From: Gnetum montanum
Lineage: Eukaryota; Streptophyta; Gnetopsida; Gnetales; Gnetaceae
Assembly (NCBI GenBank): GCA_015680685.1
Contig: MNCI01012718.1
Span: forward strand, 273,615 to 337,614
Length of the DNA stretch: 64,000 bases
Direction: 5' to 3'
The notes under the pieces are model-generated. The model ran no database searches, was not told where the DNA came from, and saw only the letters and a program-made list of their open reading frames with translations. The translations under genes were made by a program, and so were the position numbers. This document shows positions 25,073 to 36,407 of the stretch, piece after piece. Positions within the stretch are counted from its first letter, which is position 1; every line of letters begins with the position of its first letter.

Positions 25073-25842
25073 TATCTTCCCAGTTCCACTTGTGAAGTTC
25101 AAGGGTATGGTTAAGTGTAACTGAGATATATGATTTTTATCATTTTAGTTGTTTTATGAATTAAGTCACCTAAGATTCAAGAATAAAGAATAAAGAATAA
25201 AGAATTGATTAATCTAATATTTAACTAATCTAATAACTAGTTATTTCTTAACTAATCCTAACATAAGCATCCGTTCCCACTTGTCGTACACATCCTAAAC
25301 ATGTATAACACTATTGGGTTACCAAACGTTAAGCATTACTAGGATTACCAAACATTAGACATATGCTTGAAGTGATCGTACTTATGTTTTCTATTTAATA
25401 TATAATAATTAATTCCTAATTACATAAAAACATTAAAGGGAATTGCTTGAATATTAAATGCTGAAAGAAAACAATTAATCTAGTCCAAGTGCTACAAGGT
25501 TTGATCAGAAAGCTTATCTTTACTGCTGCACACATTGAAGTACTTAGGTACAATAGTGCTTGAATAAAGACTGGTATACTTTTGAACTTCTACTACAAGC
25601 ACTCAAAAAATATTCTAACTTTCAAGTAGAAAAACTACTAGATCTTCGCTATAACTATGAGACTTATGTCCTAAATGTGGTAGTTAGATGCATATTTATA
25701 TGTAAAATAGGGTACCCCATCAACGAGTACACATCAATGGGTTAAACCCTACATTGACAGGATCACATTGACGAGATCTCATTGACAAGGTTGCATCGAT
25801 GGGATTCATAGTGCCAAAACTAGTAGGGTATATGATTGATTT
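25073..25842 (-). repeat. 5' LTR of element B (LTR E), lacking its U5 end
   Basis: Closely matches LTR 11247-12122 from the 'ttcccagttccacttgtgaag' stretch onward, including the AATAAAG-repeat and the 'ggttaccaaacgttaagcatt' stretch. About 150 bp of the U5 end is missing, where LTR D abuts. The minus-strand TATA-like box (ATATAAATATG) lies at about 25690-25700. The U3 has tandem units like ACATTGACAGGATC and CATTGACAAGGTTGC (25740-25800). Confidence 0.65.
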
Positions 25843-27525
25843 TATTCTTATATCTCTATTTTATATCCTACCATAGAACTTGCAATTGTTACTAAGAGGA
25901 ATCCTAGGAAACCTTATACTATATGCATTGTGCCCTTAATTATGACCTTACTCTTGAGTTACAATGCTTCCAATAATAGCCATAATCATTATAATTCTAG
26001 TCTATATCTTGAGCTTATTGAGAAAGAAATAGTTGTGAGGACTCAAATTGAAGGTTTCAAAAAAGGTTAAGAAGCTCTTACATAGGCATGCAATCCAAAA
26101 GGGGTTGATGAGGTATAAAATTTTCATTTTTTATTTATATTTTCTTCTTGTTTATTAATTATTTATCTTCATGGCATTTATATGCTAGTGCACTCTCGAC
26201 TATAGATCAAATTAGGAGATGCTAGGGAAGCAAATCCAAAAAAGAAGGAGATAGTGGTAATGAAACATAGTTCCAGGGTTTCTTATCAATACATTATTAT
26301 TATTATTATTATATATGTATTCATATTATCCCTAATTTTATTCAGAATGAATACACCAAACAAGGTTTCCGTGGACAAGGTTTAAGTGGTAAACATAAAG
26401 GAAAGGGAAAAGAACTAGAGGTAAATTTAAGTACCTATCAATTATCAAGTTTTTAATACTTTTCATTTTAATGTTACTTCCATATTTATGTTGTAGATGT
26501 CCTTGAATTAAGAGTACTTTATCCAAGAGTTGAAAAGGAATTCTTCATGGAAATTTGGTTTTGAGAGGACTATTACCTTAGCACCAAAATCTCCTTGGGT
26601 ATAGTCTCTGCCAGTGACTCCAATGAAGGGTCTAACTCTATCTAGAAGCCCACAGATTGTATCAGTGTTCTATATTTTTAGATCCCTTTCTATCAATGTG
26701 AATCCCTTAATTACCATCAAGGGTTCATCCTACCTTTTAGGACAAATGGTGGTTGTTGCAAAGGAGGAACTTATTCTTCTTCGTAATTTTAGTGATTGAA
26801 TTGCTAAGAATACTTTGCACCTTGTTTGCAAAAAGTTATATCTCTTAAGGAGGTCCAAATACTATGACTTTAAAAGTGATTATGAATTGGTGTAGTCTAG
26901 TGGTTCATCAACATTTCATGATATCCCTGATGATGCTCAAGAAGTTACCAAAATCCTTGAATAGATCTTTGGGGAACTAGAGAGGGCTACTTAATTAGCC
27001 TAACACTCACTAAATCATGAGTGAATACTCTAGATTGAAGATGATCAACTTCATGTAAGTAGTGGATCCTTCTTATTTTTCCTTTATTTTTTCTCTCTCT
27101 ATTTTTTTATTACTTATGATCCTAATTTTATGTATATGGAGGGAGAAGAAGAAATGTCAAGAGAATGTGGCACAATAGACGCTTCAAGTCAACTTGTTAG
27201 AATTGGAACTGGCAAAGGCTAACCAGGAAAAGACTAAAACTAAAAGTGCCACAAAGTACATTTGGAAATTTTGTGATAGATTGACTAGATGTTGGGATGT
27301 ACTAAAAAAATATGATGCCACCAAGGATGAATAGGAGACTTAAGAAAAGAGTGCCAAAGATCTTCTCCAGTCCTTTAAATTCAATGTTTCATTCATCTAG
27401 TGTCACCCATGTTTATACTTTTTCCATATCCCATCTTCTTTGTTGATGTACTCTTTTTCTTACATTAATAAAAGAATGTTAGTGATGCTTTTCTTTCTTT
27501 AATCTAGTTTCAACTCTTGGACCAT
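25843..27525 (+). pseudogene. Decayed exon-like plus-strand region, unknown
   Basis: Possible exons are separated by AT-rich intron-like DNA: AGGTAAATTT (donor-like) at 26418, TTGTAG/ATGTCC (acceptor-like) at about 26490, and CATGTAAGTAG (donor-like) at about 27053. The longest open part is 26614-26799. The last stretch (27150-27400) encodes Lys/Glu-rich helix, followed by AATAAAAG near 27467 that could be a poly(A) signal. I do not recognise the product. A (ATT)n microsatellite lies at 26289-26310. Confidence 0.3.
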
Positions 27526-27530
27526 GATTT

Positions 27531-27542
27531 TCTCTAATACCA
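27531..27542 (-). promoter_or_regulatory. Primer-binding site, initiator-Met type
   Basis: The minus strand reads TGGTATTAGAGA two bases after the LTR end, one change from the plant initiator-Met form TGGTATCAGAG. It defines LTR M as a 5' LTR on the minus strand. Confidence 0.65.
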
Positions 27543-27544
27543 AA

Positions 27545-28042
27545 TGTGACATCTTGTTCCTGGATATCGATGAGTTCAATTGTTTGTTGTATAGAATTAT
27601 CATTTAACACAGAAATAATCTGAAACATTCAATTAAACTTACAAATATTTTCAAAGGAATGAAATTGAATATAAAATAAACAACGAAATTTATTAATAAA
27701 ATTTGTTTGGGTACATCAACAATGACCCTTGATTATCTTCTTGTGATACTTAGGATCCTTGGAGGTAATCTGGAACTACCGCCACAGTTAGGCCATCAGA
27801 CTAAAGGGGTAATTAATTCCTTTTTGTTCCACTTCACCCAGCTCTTGTTACTCACCAATCTAGCTATGAAATTTAGTGTTGATATGACCTTTAAGCTTGA
27901 TCTTAAATTTTAGAGATTAAACCTATTCTCAAGGAGTATTGTGAATAGTTATAACTCCTCATAACAAGGCACATATTCTTTAAAAGATTAGCTATATAAA
28001 TAATAATACAATTTTGTCCTTAACTAGGGATAGGATGTTACA
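27545..28042 (-). repeat. LTR M (498 bp), chromovirus-type
   Basis: The ends are TGTAACATCCTA ... GATGTCACA on the minus strand, obeying the TG...CA rule with near-perfect inverted ends. TGTAACA starts are common in chromovirus LTRs. The PBS at 27531-27542 follows directly. No gag or pol follows to the left, so the internal region has been deleted. Confidence 0.65.
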
Positions 28043-28264
28043 ACTTACATCATATTTGAAGTTTCATTTTGCAGTTAAATGATGTGCTAAAAAACATGAT
28101 ATCTAAGTTCTTCATGTAAGATATTATTCTCATTTTTTTCTAATTGTTGAGATAGATAATACTTCAATGGTGTAGTGTACCCTAGATATAAGGTCTCTTA
28201 TACATAAATATGTAGCATTGATGATTCATAAGTGGGATTTAGATTTTGATGTCCAATGTGAATA

Positions 28265-28740
28265 ATATGATAAAGTTCCATGTTTCATCAAGTTATGTAA
28301 TCTTTCATTGATTTTTCAAAAAGATAAGGAAACTATTAGTTCTTTTAGTCTTATTAAGCATATGGAATCTATTTCTTCAGCTTTTGATTTTCATAGACTT
28401 TTTTAGTAAAATTAATATCCTCAATTATAAAAAGGAATTAGCATTATAAGTAGGTGAGAAAACTTCTATTCAACTAATTACATATTATAATATTTCTAAT
28501 TATTGTAACTTTTATTATTATAAAAGACATTTAATGCTTATTCTTTTTTGCTAAAACAAAGATATTAAAGAGGAAAAAATGTATTGAAGTTAAAAATAGG
28601 AAAAAAAAACATTATAAAATTTAAGATATGAGAAATCAAGTTAGTGTCAAGGATCACAAGGATGAAATGGAAATAAGTAATATAGAGAAGATAGATGCTT
28701 CTATGTATATTTTTATAGGCACTAAAGAAAGTATTAACTA
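28265..28740. repeat. Ancient direct duplication, copy 1 (first half)
   Basis: Shared wording with 31435-31925: 'ttgatttttcaa', 'attaagcatatg', 'acatattataat', 'tttaatgcttat', and the 'gaagttaaaaatagg' and 'gcttctatgtatattttt' stretches in the same order. No recognisable protein. The second half of the copy is at 29690-29984, after about 950 bp of extra AT-rich sequence. Confidence 0.5.
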
Positions 28741-29984
28741 ACTTGGATAGATAGCTCATAATGTAAATTGTTAGAATATCATCATAACACAATGCACAAT
28801 CATCAATTTCATAACTATTTAAGATTGTTTATAGTCACTTATAAACAAGTTGTAACAAAAAGACGTGACTTATCATGCAAACTGTTACAATCCTATTTGT
28901 AAAATAGAAGTAGTTGTCAATCAGTTATACAGAAGTGGTAAAAAAAGATATGGGGTAAGAAACAATAAAATGATTAAGAAGATAATATATGCAAGTAATG
29001 ATGAAGCACAAGAGAATATACTAGATGTAGCATTGCATAGAAAACAATAAGAATTAGAATCATAAGAAACTAAAGATATATGTCCAAAGTAAGAAATTAG
29101 TCAGTACTAAGAAATATAATTAAATAGATTAGTTATTATGATCTAGAGATTTGTAATTATGATCTAGCAAAAAAAAGGTTATTAAGTTCTTTGTAAGAGA
29201 AGAAATTGAAGAAGGATTCAATTTCCTCACTAGAATAAGAATATCCAAGATGATTCATTTGTAATCTAGTACAATTTCCAAAAAAGGAAGAAAATACCAT
29301 CTAGAAGGTTGCAATGGAATGAAGAAGATAACTACAAATAATCTTAGGCTATGATTGATGTAGTAGTCCATAACAAATCAAGTTATGAACACAAAAGGGA
29401 TTTAAGAGGAACTAGCTTAAGTAAGATTGATCAACTGGAAAAATTTCCAAAAGACCTATCATGAGTAATAGGTAGAGGAAAACATCATAAGGATGTAGTC
29501 AAAGAAGAATATAAAGAAAGAAAGAAAGAAAATATTACAAAGAAGAGATTTGTAATGAGGTTAACACATACCAAGAATGGTAGTAAAATGTGGATAATAT
29601 AATTTCAAAAGATGTGTAATGATAAGTTTGTTTATTTAATGAACCATGTGTTAAGTTTTCTCATAACCTAAATGATCCTTGTATAATTAGAGTTGTCCAA
29701 AAGACATAAAACCAAACTCTAACATACATCTTTTTATATTTGTTAAGAATACTATTAAATCAAAGATTAAAACCAGCGTTGACAAGAAGGTTATAGAAAA
29801 TGATAAAAATTCTTGATGTAAGATTAATAGCAAGTGATGAGGTGAAGATCTTTTAGAAGAAGTACTAACATTTTCTGGTGAATCTTGCTTTGACATAAAT
29901 ATTGATATTAAGCTATAACTCTTTATCTCAAATCCTTTTTGTATTTTAAGTTCAAACATGGAGGTTACAAAGTAATGTAAATGT
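28741..29984. other. AT-rich DNA without supported genes; contains copy 1 second half
   Basis: 28741-29690 has no recognised element, only short open frames and a GAAA microsatellite at about 29514-29530. 29690-29984 matches 31955-32200 ('aatcaaagattaaa', 'gataaaaattcttgatgta' versus 'gtaagaatcttaatgta'). Confidence 0.45.
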
Positions 29985-31114
29985 TGTTAGTATTGATATT
30001 TTGGTATATCAAAACCCTAGAAAATTATGAATGTTGAAAATATGCTTGTGATCTTATAGGGCTAAGAAAGAATAAGATGGTAAGATCGGGATAAGAGCTT
30101 ATTAGTGTAAAGACAAGGACTTCATGAGAATGAGACAAGAGTATGATGACTAAAACAAGAGCTTCATGGTACCAAAACAAGAGCTGCGTTGAGATAATAA
30201 GAAGTCTTAACCAAGATGGAAGAATACAAAGATGCACAGAGTATACAAGCTAAACAAACATATTTTGGTTTCTTCTTGGACATCCCAAAAGGTCAACAAA
30301 CATCCCAAAGGTGAAGACCTAGTTTCAGGCTAAACATCCCAAGAAGGTAGTAGATGTCCCAATTTTTAGTGAGACGTTCCACCTGCATGTGACTTGTTTT
30401 AGTGAGATGTCTGAAGCTCAAATAGGACATTCCAACTAGCTTTTCTCTAGCCATTGTGTGAATTTTGAGGAGGATTTGGAAAGTAAAAGACTATAAAATA
30501 AAGTGGAAGTTTTGGGAAAAGGACAAGCACTGTACAAGCATTGTTCATTAGGATATTCATTGATTACATCAAGTGATTGTTGTGTTCCTTTAATTCTCTA
30601 TCTCTTGTAGTTTTTATTTTGTATTAAGAGCTTCATTGAAAGGAATTTGTAAAGTTAGTTACACTCTCTTCTTAATTCTTTTTCTTTTTTTTTAACCCTA
30701 CAAGGTTAATGTGCTTCTTGCAAAAAGCCATCTTGTGAGCTTGTTGGGACCTTGCGAGGTTGAGCATGTTTCTAGTTAGAAAACACTTTGTGTGGAGCTC
30801 ACATCTTTGTAAAAATTATGGGATCCTTGAAACAAAATTTTGACCTTGTTGGGACCTTTCAGGGTTGAGTTTTTTTCCAGCAAGAAATCACTTTGAGTAG
30901 ATCTCAAACATTGTAAAGGTTGTGGTGCCCTTTAAACCACTTTTTAAAGGGACAAGGATTGTACCCTTTGAGTGTGGATGTACCCAAGTTAGAGAACCAC
31001 ATAAATTTGTATGTGGTTTTGGTTGTCTTGGTTTTTTGAGCTGTAGAACTTATTCAACCCTCCTTTTAAGTTCTTGATCCTTAGTTAGCACTGAGGCCTT
31101 CTTCCCTACTAACA
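29985..31114 (+). repeat. LTR L (1,130 bp), probably copia-like, apparently solo
   Basis: The ends are TGTTAGTA ... TACTAACA, a perfect 8-bp inverted pair obeying TG...CA. A plus-strand TATA box (CTATAAAATAA) lies at about 30490-30500. The R/U5 part contains two imperfect copies of a unit of about 120 bp with CTTGTTGGGACCTT (near 30740 and 30850). U3 has repeated ACATCCCAA words (30275-30360). The flanking five bases (AATGT left, ATATC right) do not match, so a target duplication is not confirmed. Orientation rests on the TATA box. Confidence 0.55.
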
Positions 31115-32606
31115 ATATCTTTACTTACTTTTTCAAAGTATTAATTGCAAGGTTGTATATTTCAAGAGATGTAAAATTAGAAAGTTTTTTCTTTCTATAC
31201 TTTTTTAATATTGTCTACTTAATGTTAAGCATGTGATATAATTTAAATTTTCTTTACTTCCTTTTCTTCTCAATGAGTAGCTTGTGGTTTACATGTCATA
31301 GGTTCAATTTTGACCAGTATGTTGATCTGACAAATCTTGGACTTTTCTTGGTAAATTTGATGTTTCTTTAGTGGATTTAGTTTTTCTTCTAGTGGATCTA
31401 ATTTTTCTTTCTTCGAATTTCCTGTAGAAAATTTGATCTTTTATGAGGAATAAATTACCTCAAATTTCTTCCATTGATTTTCAAGAATGTTGAACAAGAA
31501 ATTGGTAGTTGCCTTGGTATTATTAAGTATATGACACCTATTTCCATATCATTTAGTTCTTGTAGATGGTTTTTTTGTTTAAACCAATATTCTTACCTCT
31601 AAAAATAAATTGGCATTACAAGAAACCAAGAAGACTAAGATTCAACTGATCACATATTATAATCTTTCTAATTCTTGCAACTTTTTTCATTGAGAAGGAT
31701 CTTTGTTTAATGCTTATCCTTTTTCACTCAAGAAAAAAGATGCTATTAAAAAGAAAAAATATGTTGAAATTAAGGATAGGAAAAAAATATTCTAAAGTTG
31801 AATATATAAAAAAATCAAGTACCTTTCAATGATAAGAATTATCAAATGATAATGAAGAAACTAAAGAAGATAAAAGCTTCTATGTATATTTTTCTAGAGA
31901 AAGTATTGATTAGTCCAAATAGACAATCTGTAAGGAAAATCTTTTTTTTTATCTAACAAGAATCCTAGAATCCCGTTAACTCAAAGATTAAATCTTATAT
32001 TAAGAAATGTCAAAATGCTTATGGTAAGAATCTTAATGTATCATCAATTGTAATGAATTTGTTGGATAATTTATGCTATTATTTTTTATTAGATCTCCAT
32101 CTCAAAAGTTGGTATTTCAGCAAATCTTTCTATTGCTACCTCAATTTCTTTTGCTATTTAAAGTTAAAGCATCAATGTTGAAAGTGATGTAATTTTTGTT
32201 AGAACTGGAATCATTAAGAGGACTTACATGGATAACTCTTGTCAATAATTTATCACATTTTCATTAAAAAGGTCTTAAGATTCTATGTGGCTTATTTCAA
32301 TCTTGTAATTCTTTAATTTTATGTTACAATTAAGCTTTTTAAAATCTTCCAATAGTAACATTACTATTATTTCAAGTCCTTCCTTCATCAACTTTCCATT
32401 GTTTATACTCAAAGTTGCAATTTAGTTATGAGGAAGGGAGAATTAAAAATTTCTACAAATTTTTTTAATGGTTCATAATTTAAAATTAGGGAAAATAAAG
32501 ATAAATTTGATATTTTAGGATACCGTCAAATGTAAAATCAAATTGTCTTCATGATCATACTTGGAATAGAAAAGATATTGATATAAGAATTGATAAGTCA
32601 TGATTA
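31115..32606. other. AT-rich DNA with duplication copy 2
   Basis: 31435-31925 and 31955-32200 repeat the order of 28265-28740 and 29690-29984 without the 950-bp interruption. Lys-rich open pieces are visible but no family was recognised. The end (32590-32606) carries AGTCATGATTATG, a degraded version of the PPT block that precedes Athila-family 3' LTRs. Confidence 0.5.
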
Positions 32607-33450
32607 TGTTAGCCCTGATATCAGATATCCAATATTGAGGCTCCCATATAGGATACAGGATATTGAGTTCCAAGAAACAATGTCAGATATCCAATATCAT
32701 CTCCTCCATGCTAGCCTATAAATGCAACACTTGGATGCACGGTTGGAATATAGTTTTAGTTTCAGTTTTTAGTTAGCTTTTTCATAGATTATTGATTTCT
32801 AGTTCTGTTATTCCCAGTGCATGCTCACAGTGTAATATTTGTGATTGTACAACATTCTTATTTGAGTGTGACATACTTGAACACGTTACATGATTGGTTA
32901 TAGCATTCACTTAGATTATTAATTTTTTCAATGGTTTAATTATTTAATTATTTACTATTTACCTTAGTTAATATTTCCATTTGTTACTCTTTACAATTCT
33001 TGTCATTAAGCAAAATGAGTACAACTAATCACAAGTGCTTAAGTGTAATTACTTGGTAATCTAGCAGTGTATTGTTTGGCAAACCCAGTGATGTACGCTT
33101 GGTAATTCCAGTAGTAGTTATACAAAGTCCAAGGTGTGTGTGGACGATTAGGAATAGATACTCATTGCATGTAGGTTAGTTTAAACTTTACTTTTCATTG
33201 TTTATTAGCTTAATTGATTTATCTCTTTATTTTCATTAGGAGTAGCATAGGATTAGACAACATCACATGCCTTACTTTGGACTAAACCATATATGACAAA
33301 GCTACCACTAGTCCAAGTGAGAATAACACAAACTACAATCAAGGCATAACACTTTAGATGCACACCTAGTTCCATCCACAGAATTTGACTAGATCATGTG
33401 TGAACGCTTGTGATTCATATGGTTGGGCATAGGGGTATTGAAACACCACC
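32607..33450 (+). repeat. LTR F, Athila family, plus orientation
   Basis: Starts TGTTAGCCC after a degraded PPT-like AGTCATG. TATA box CCTATAAATGC lies at about 32714-32724. The shared LTR island (TTGGCAAACCCAGTGATG, 'gtgtgtggacgat') and the end 'catatggttgggcataggggta' are the reverse complement of the LTR D and A ends. GATATC words in U3 (32617-32690) put it with LTR D. No internal coding region is attached on either side, so it is a solo or remnant LTR. Confidence 0.7.
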
Positions 33451-33469
33451 AAATTTGAGCTCTTGGGTC

Positions 33470-34008
33470 TCAATTGCAAATTTGTCTAAGTGTCAAAACT
33501 TGGCAAGTTTTTTTTAAGTGTTGAGATTATGCTCCTCACTACTAGGACTATGCTCTAGAGCATAGTCAACATAGTTGGCACAAACAACCTAGATTTGCAA
33601 AATTTTTCTAAGTGTCGATAGTTGCTACAAAAGTTTTTAAGTGTCTTGACTACACTCTCCCTGCCAGGACTATGCTCTAGAGCATAGTCAGCACTGAGAT
33701 GACCAATTTTGCAAATTTGCCTAAGTGTCAAGCCAAAGGCTGTTAGGTTGGCTTGGGATGGAAAAACTAGTTTAGTAGATTTTCTAACTTCTAAGGCTAC
33801 GCTCCCTACTACACTCTAGAGCATAGTTTTCATAAAAGCATCAATTTTTGCTAGATTTTTCCAAGTGTTTGGGTGACACTTTCCCTACTAGGACTACACT
33901 CTAGAGTGTAGTAAGCATAGTCTATATTGGGCCTCATCTTTTGGAAAAATTTATCTAATTGTTGGGACTACGCTCCATAGCGTAGTTAGCGTAGTCATGC
34001 AAAACTAC
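33470..34008. repeat. Tandem units with CTCTAGAG-centred palindromes
   Basis: Five related units each contain 'gcaaa-tttt-ctaagtgt' followed by a palindrome. Perfect 22-bp palindromes with arms GACTATGCTCT/AGAGCATAGTC lie at 33546-33567 and 33668-33689. A perfect 20-bp one with arms ACTACACTCT/AGAGTGTAGT lies at 33893-33912. An inverted repeat ACTACGCT-4-AGCGTAGT lies at 33967-33986. The last keeps CpG; the others look like its decay products. Confidence 0.8.
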
Positions 34009-34389
34009 CTTCAAAAGCCTCTAGAACTTAGCACTAGTCGACATCTTAGCTCCAACATTTCTTTGGCAAGTAAGATCATCAATTTGCATTTCATTTGCAT
34101 CCAATTATACCTATGCCCAACACCACTTGAGAGAGTGGACAGCATAGTCCCGAAGCGTAGTCTCCAAAACTGCATTGTTTTGCATTATTTTCAAGTACTT
34201 TGTAGTCTATTTGGAATTTTCATTTACAGTTTCAGCTGTGTAGTCATAGTTTGGTAGTCTCATGGGGTCCATTGGAGTACACCAGCATAACACTATTTGC
34301 TTTAGTGGAAGCATAGTTGGGGCTAGCATAGTTCCAACTACCCCTTTTCCATGTGGTGCCTAATCCACGACTCATGCTAACCCTAGCCC

Positions 34390-34397
34390 TATAAATA
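34390..34397 (+). promoter_or_regulatory. TATA box of element I
   Basis: TATAAATA in the context CCCTATAAATACCCC, the standard plant TATA form, downstream of the palindromic repeat array and upstream of gag. Confidence 0.6.
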
Positions 34398-34880
34398 CCC
34401 CAACGCTTCATGTTTTAGAGGTTGGCAAATCTCACGTCTGGTTGGAAAATTTGAGCATTAGCATTATGGGCACTTTTTCACCTGAGCACACTTGGCATCT
34501 TAGCAAACTTTGGGACACCACTTGACACCGTTTTACACTACCCAATGCACTATACACCATTGCAGCTTGTAGGACATCATGGCAGCCAACTCGGCAGGCT
34601 CAGATTCAATGGTGGACATTAGTTTTCATAGCTCAAACACCTTGAGATTGTGACTATGCTACCTACTCTACTTGTTTGTACACCGTGTACCTCCTTACCT
34701 TTTCTTTGTAGTTAACTATGCTCCCCCCATTCGGGGTGGTGCCACTTTCTCTCTCACTCACATCCTATGAATTTTCTGCATTTTCTACTACATTTTAGCA
34801 TTCTACTCACATTTTTCATTGTTTAAGCACATATTCATGCATTTTCATCCTCGTTTTCATGCATTAAACTTCAACTACAC

Positions 34881-36400
34881 TCATCCCTGTGAGCACTGAA
34901 AGCATCAAAAATATTGTGCAAACCCTTAACATCCATTTTGTTGTAACACTTGTAAGTCCTAGTTCGATTGACAAGATTATTTTGGGCACCTTTGTTCCTA
35001 GTAGGCCCTTGTGTAAAGGTGAGGTCAAGGCTATGCGACTGCAGACCTCTAGGAGTCTCGTTCCAGCCTCTGATGTTTTTAGTTGATACAGTTTTCTAAT
35101 GCTAGAAGGAGGGCTTTCACCATTTTCTTCTTTGGCCTTCCCTTAGTTGTTGCCTTGTGTGCTCTCTACACCCTCTACAGGTTGGTACCCATTGTTGGTT
35201 CCCCTAGAACCCCACTTGACAACACTAGAGTATACATCAAACACTTAGCCAGATTCTAGCTGCTCTATAGAGCATAGTTGGCTCTAGTGTAGTGAGCATA
35301 GTTGGCTCTAAGTGTAGTCCCAGAGTTAGTCATTTTTTCAGCAACTTATATTTAGTCATTTTTCTATGCATTCCAGAGTTAGTTATTTTTCTACATTTTT
35401 ATACTTAGCTATTTTTCTTGCATTTTGGCACTTACTCATTTTTCTCCCTTTTGCATCAGCAACCTTTGCATTTCTCTCTTATAGCATGAACCTCAAGGAG
35501 CCTTTGACCTCCACCTCAAGCAAGGTGGTTGCTTGGCTCGTTTAGCAGGAGATCCTGGTTGACCTTCCTAGGGTTGGGGGCCTTGTCCTGGCACAAAGGC
35601 AATCTTTCAAGTAGCACAACTTGCCTCTTGAGGTAATGGTGCTTAACAACAAGCAATACACCTTCGTTTGCACAAAAATCTAGGCGAGTTTGCCCTTAAA
35701 CTACCAAGAAATGGATGCCAAATGTAGTTATGAGCTCATCCATTGTAACAAAAGGGAATGGTTCCCTTTTGATTTTGACTTTATCTCGCTCACAGAAGAC
35801 TACCAGTGGATGTTGGACAACTTCATATGCAACATGGGTTATGAGGTAGGGATGGACTATGAGGAGCCCCTCAAGGAGGAGCTAGAAAAGTTTGAGGCAT
35901 AGTCCGAGCATGATAACTCATTCCATGCCTTATTTCAGCAAATAGCTTTTACTTTCATTCCTTCGTTGTTGTGTAGCCCGATGTCACCACCTAGGTCAAT
36001 GCTTGTGGTTGCAATGCACCAACCATAGCAAATGCACTAAGGATGTTGCTCTACCTTTTAGCTTTCCCTTTAGCGTGCCCTTCACCATCCCTTCACAACC
36101 TATGTAGCCTTTGCAGTCTATCCAATCTATTCAACCTATTCAACTTGTTTAGGTTGTCTAGCCTTTCGTAGTAGTAACAGTTGCACCTATGCAACCCTAT
36201 GTGCACACCATGCATGTTTCTCCCCCACTGTACATGACTTAGGTGTTGTTTGTCTTGCCTTTCATGTTAACACCCTTTACAACAGCCCAAATCACAAATC
36301 CATGGTAGGGCACAAGTGCTATGTCTACGGCACAACCCATACAATAGGCATCATGTGTGGTCACACAACTTGAAGTCAAGTCATGGGCCATCTAACAACC
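34881..36400 (+). other. Leader and 5' coding-like region of element I
   Basis: Contains open pieces 34889-35086 and 35690-35902 (DYQWMLDNFICNMGYEVGMDYEEPLKEELEKFEA), then a Gln/Pro/Thr-rich stretch with repeated 'caacctatgca' wording (36060-36400). This may be the N-terminal part of gag or an extra ORF upstream of gag, as known in some Tat/Ogre elements. The evidence does not decide. Confidence 0.4.
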
Positions 36401-36407
36401 ATAGTAG

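Larger units (their letters stand above)
11247..25842 (-). mobile_element. Element B: Athila-lineage gypsy retrotransposon, decayed
   Basis: Minus-strand order, right to left: 5' LTR (25073-25842), foreign LTR D and a gag piece (23345-25072), gag, protease, RT, RNase H, integrase, AT-rich spacer, downstream coiled-coil ORF, PPT and 3' LTR (11247-12122). The two outer LTRs share closely matching stretches, such as the AATAAAG-repeat region and 'taactaatcctaacataagcatc', pointing to one insertion. RT and RNase H wording (IIYPI-type RFIYPI, YTIMEKELMAMVYAFKKF) is Athila. Every gene has stops, and CpG is strongly depleted. Confidence 0.75.
33453..34880 (+). repeat. Probable 5' LTR of element I
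   Basis: Contains five tandem-like units of about 70-136 bp (33470-34008), a TATA box at 34390-34397, and further AGCATAGT/GCGTAGT words. Gag follows downstream. The exact start and the 3' end with its PBS were not found; a candidate end is CTCTACA at about 35170-35176, before GGTTGGTACCCATTG, which does not match any tRNA I can name. Confidence 0.45.

Noticed and set aside
26289-26310. (ATT)n run as a regulatory feature
   Set aside because: Simple microsatellite; nothing ties it to a gene.
29985-31114. Complete copia element around LTR L
   Set aside because: No copia gag, integrase or RT motif was found on either side.
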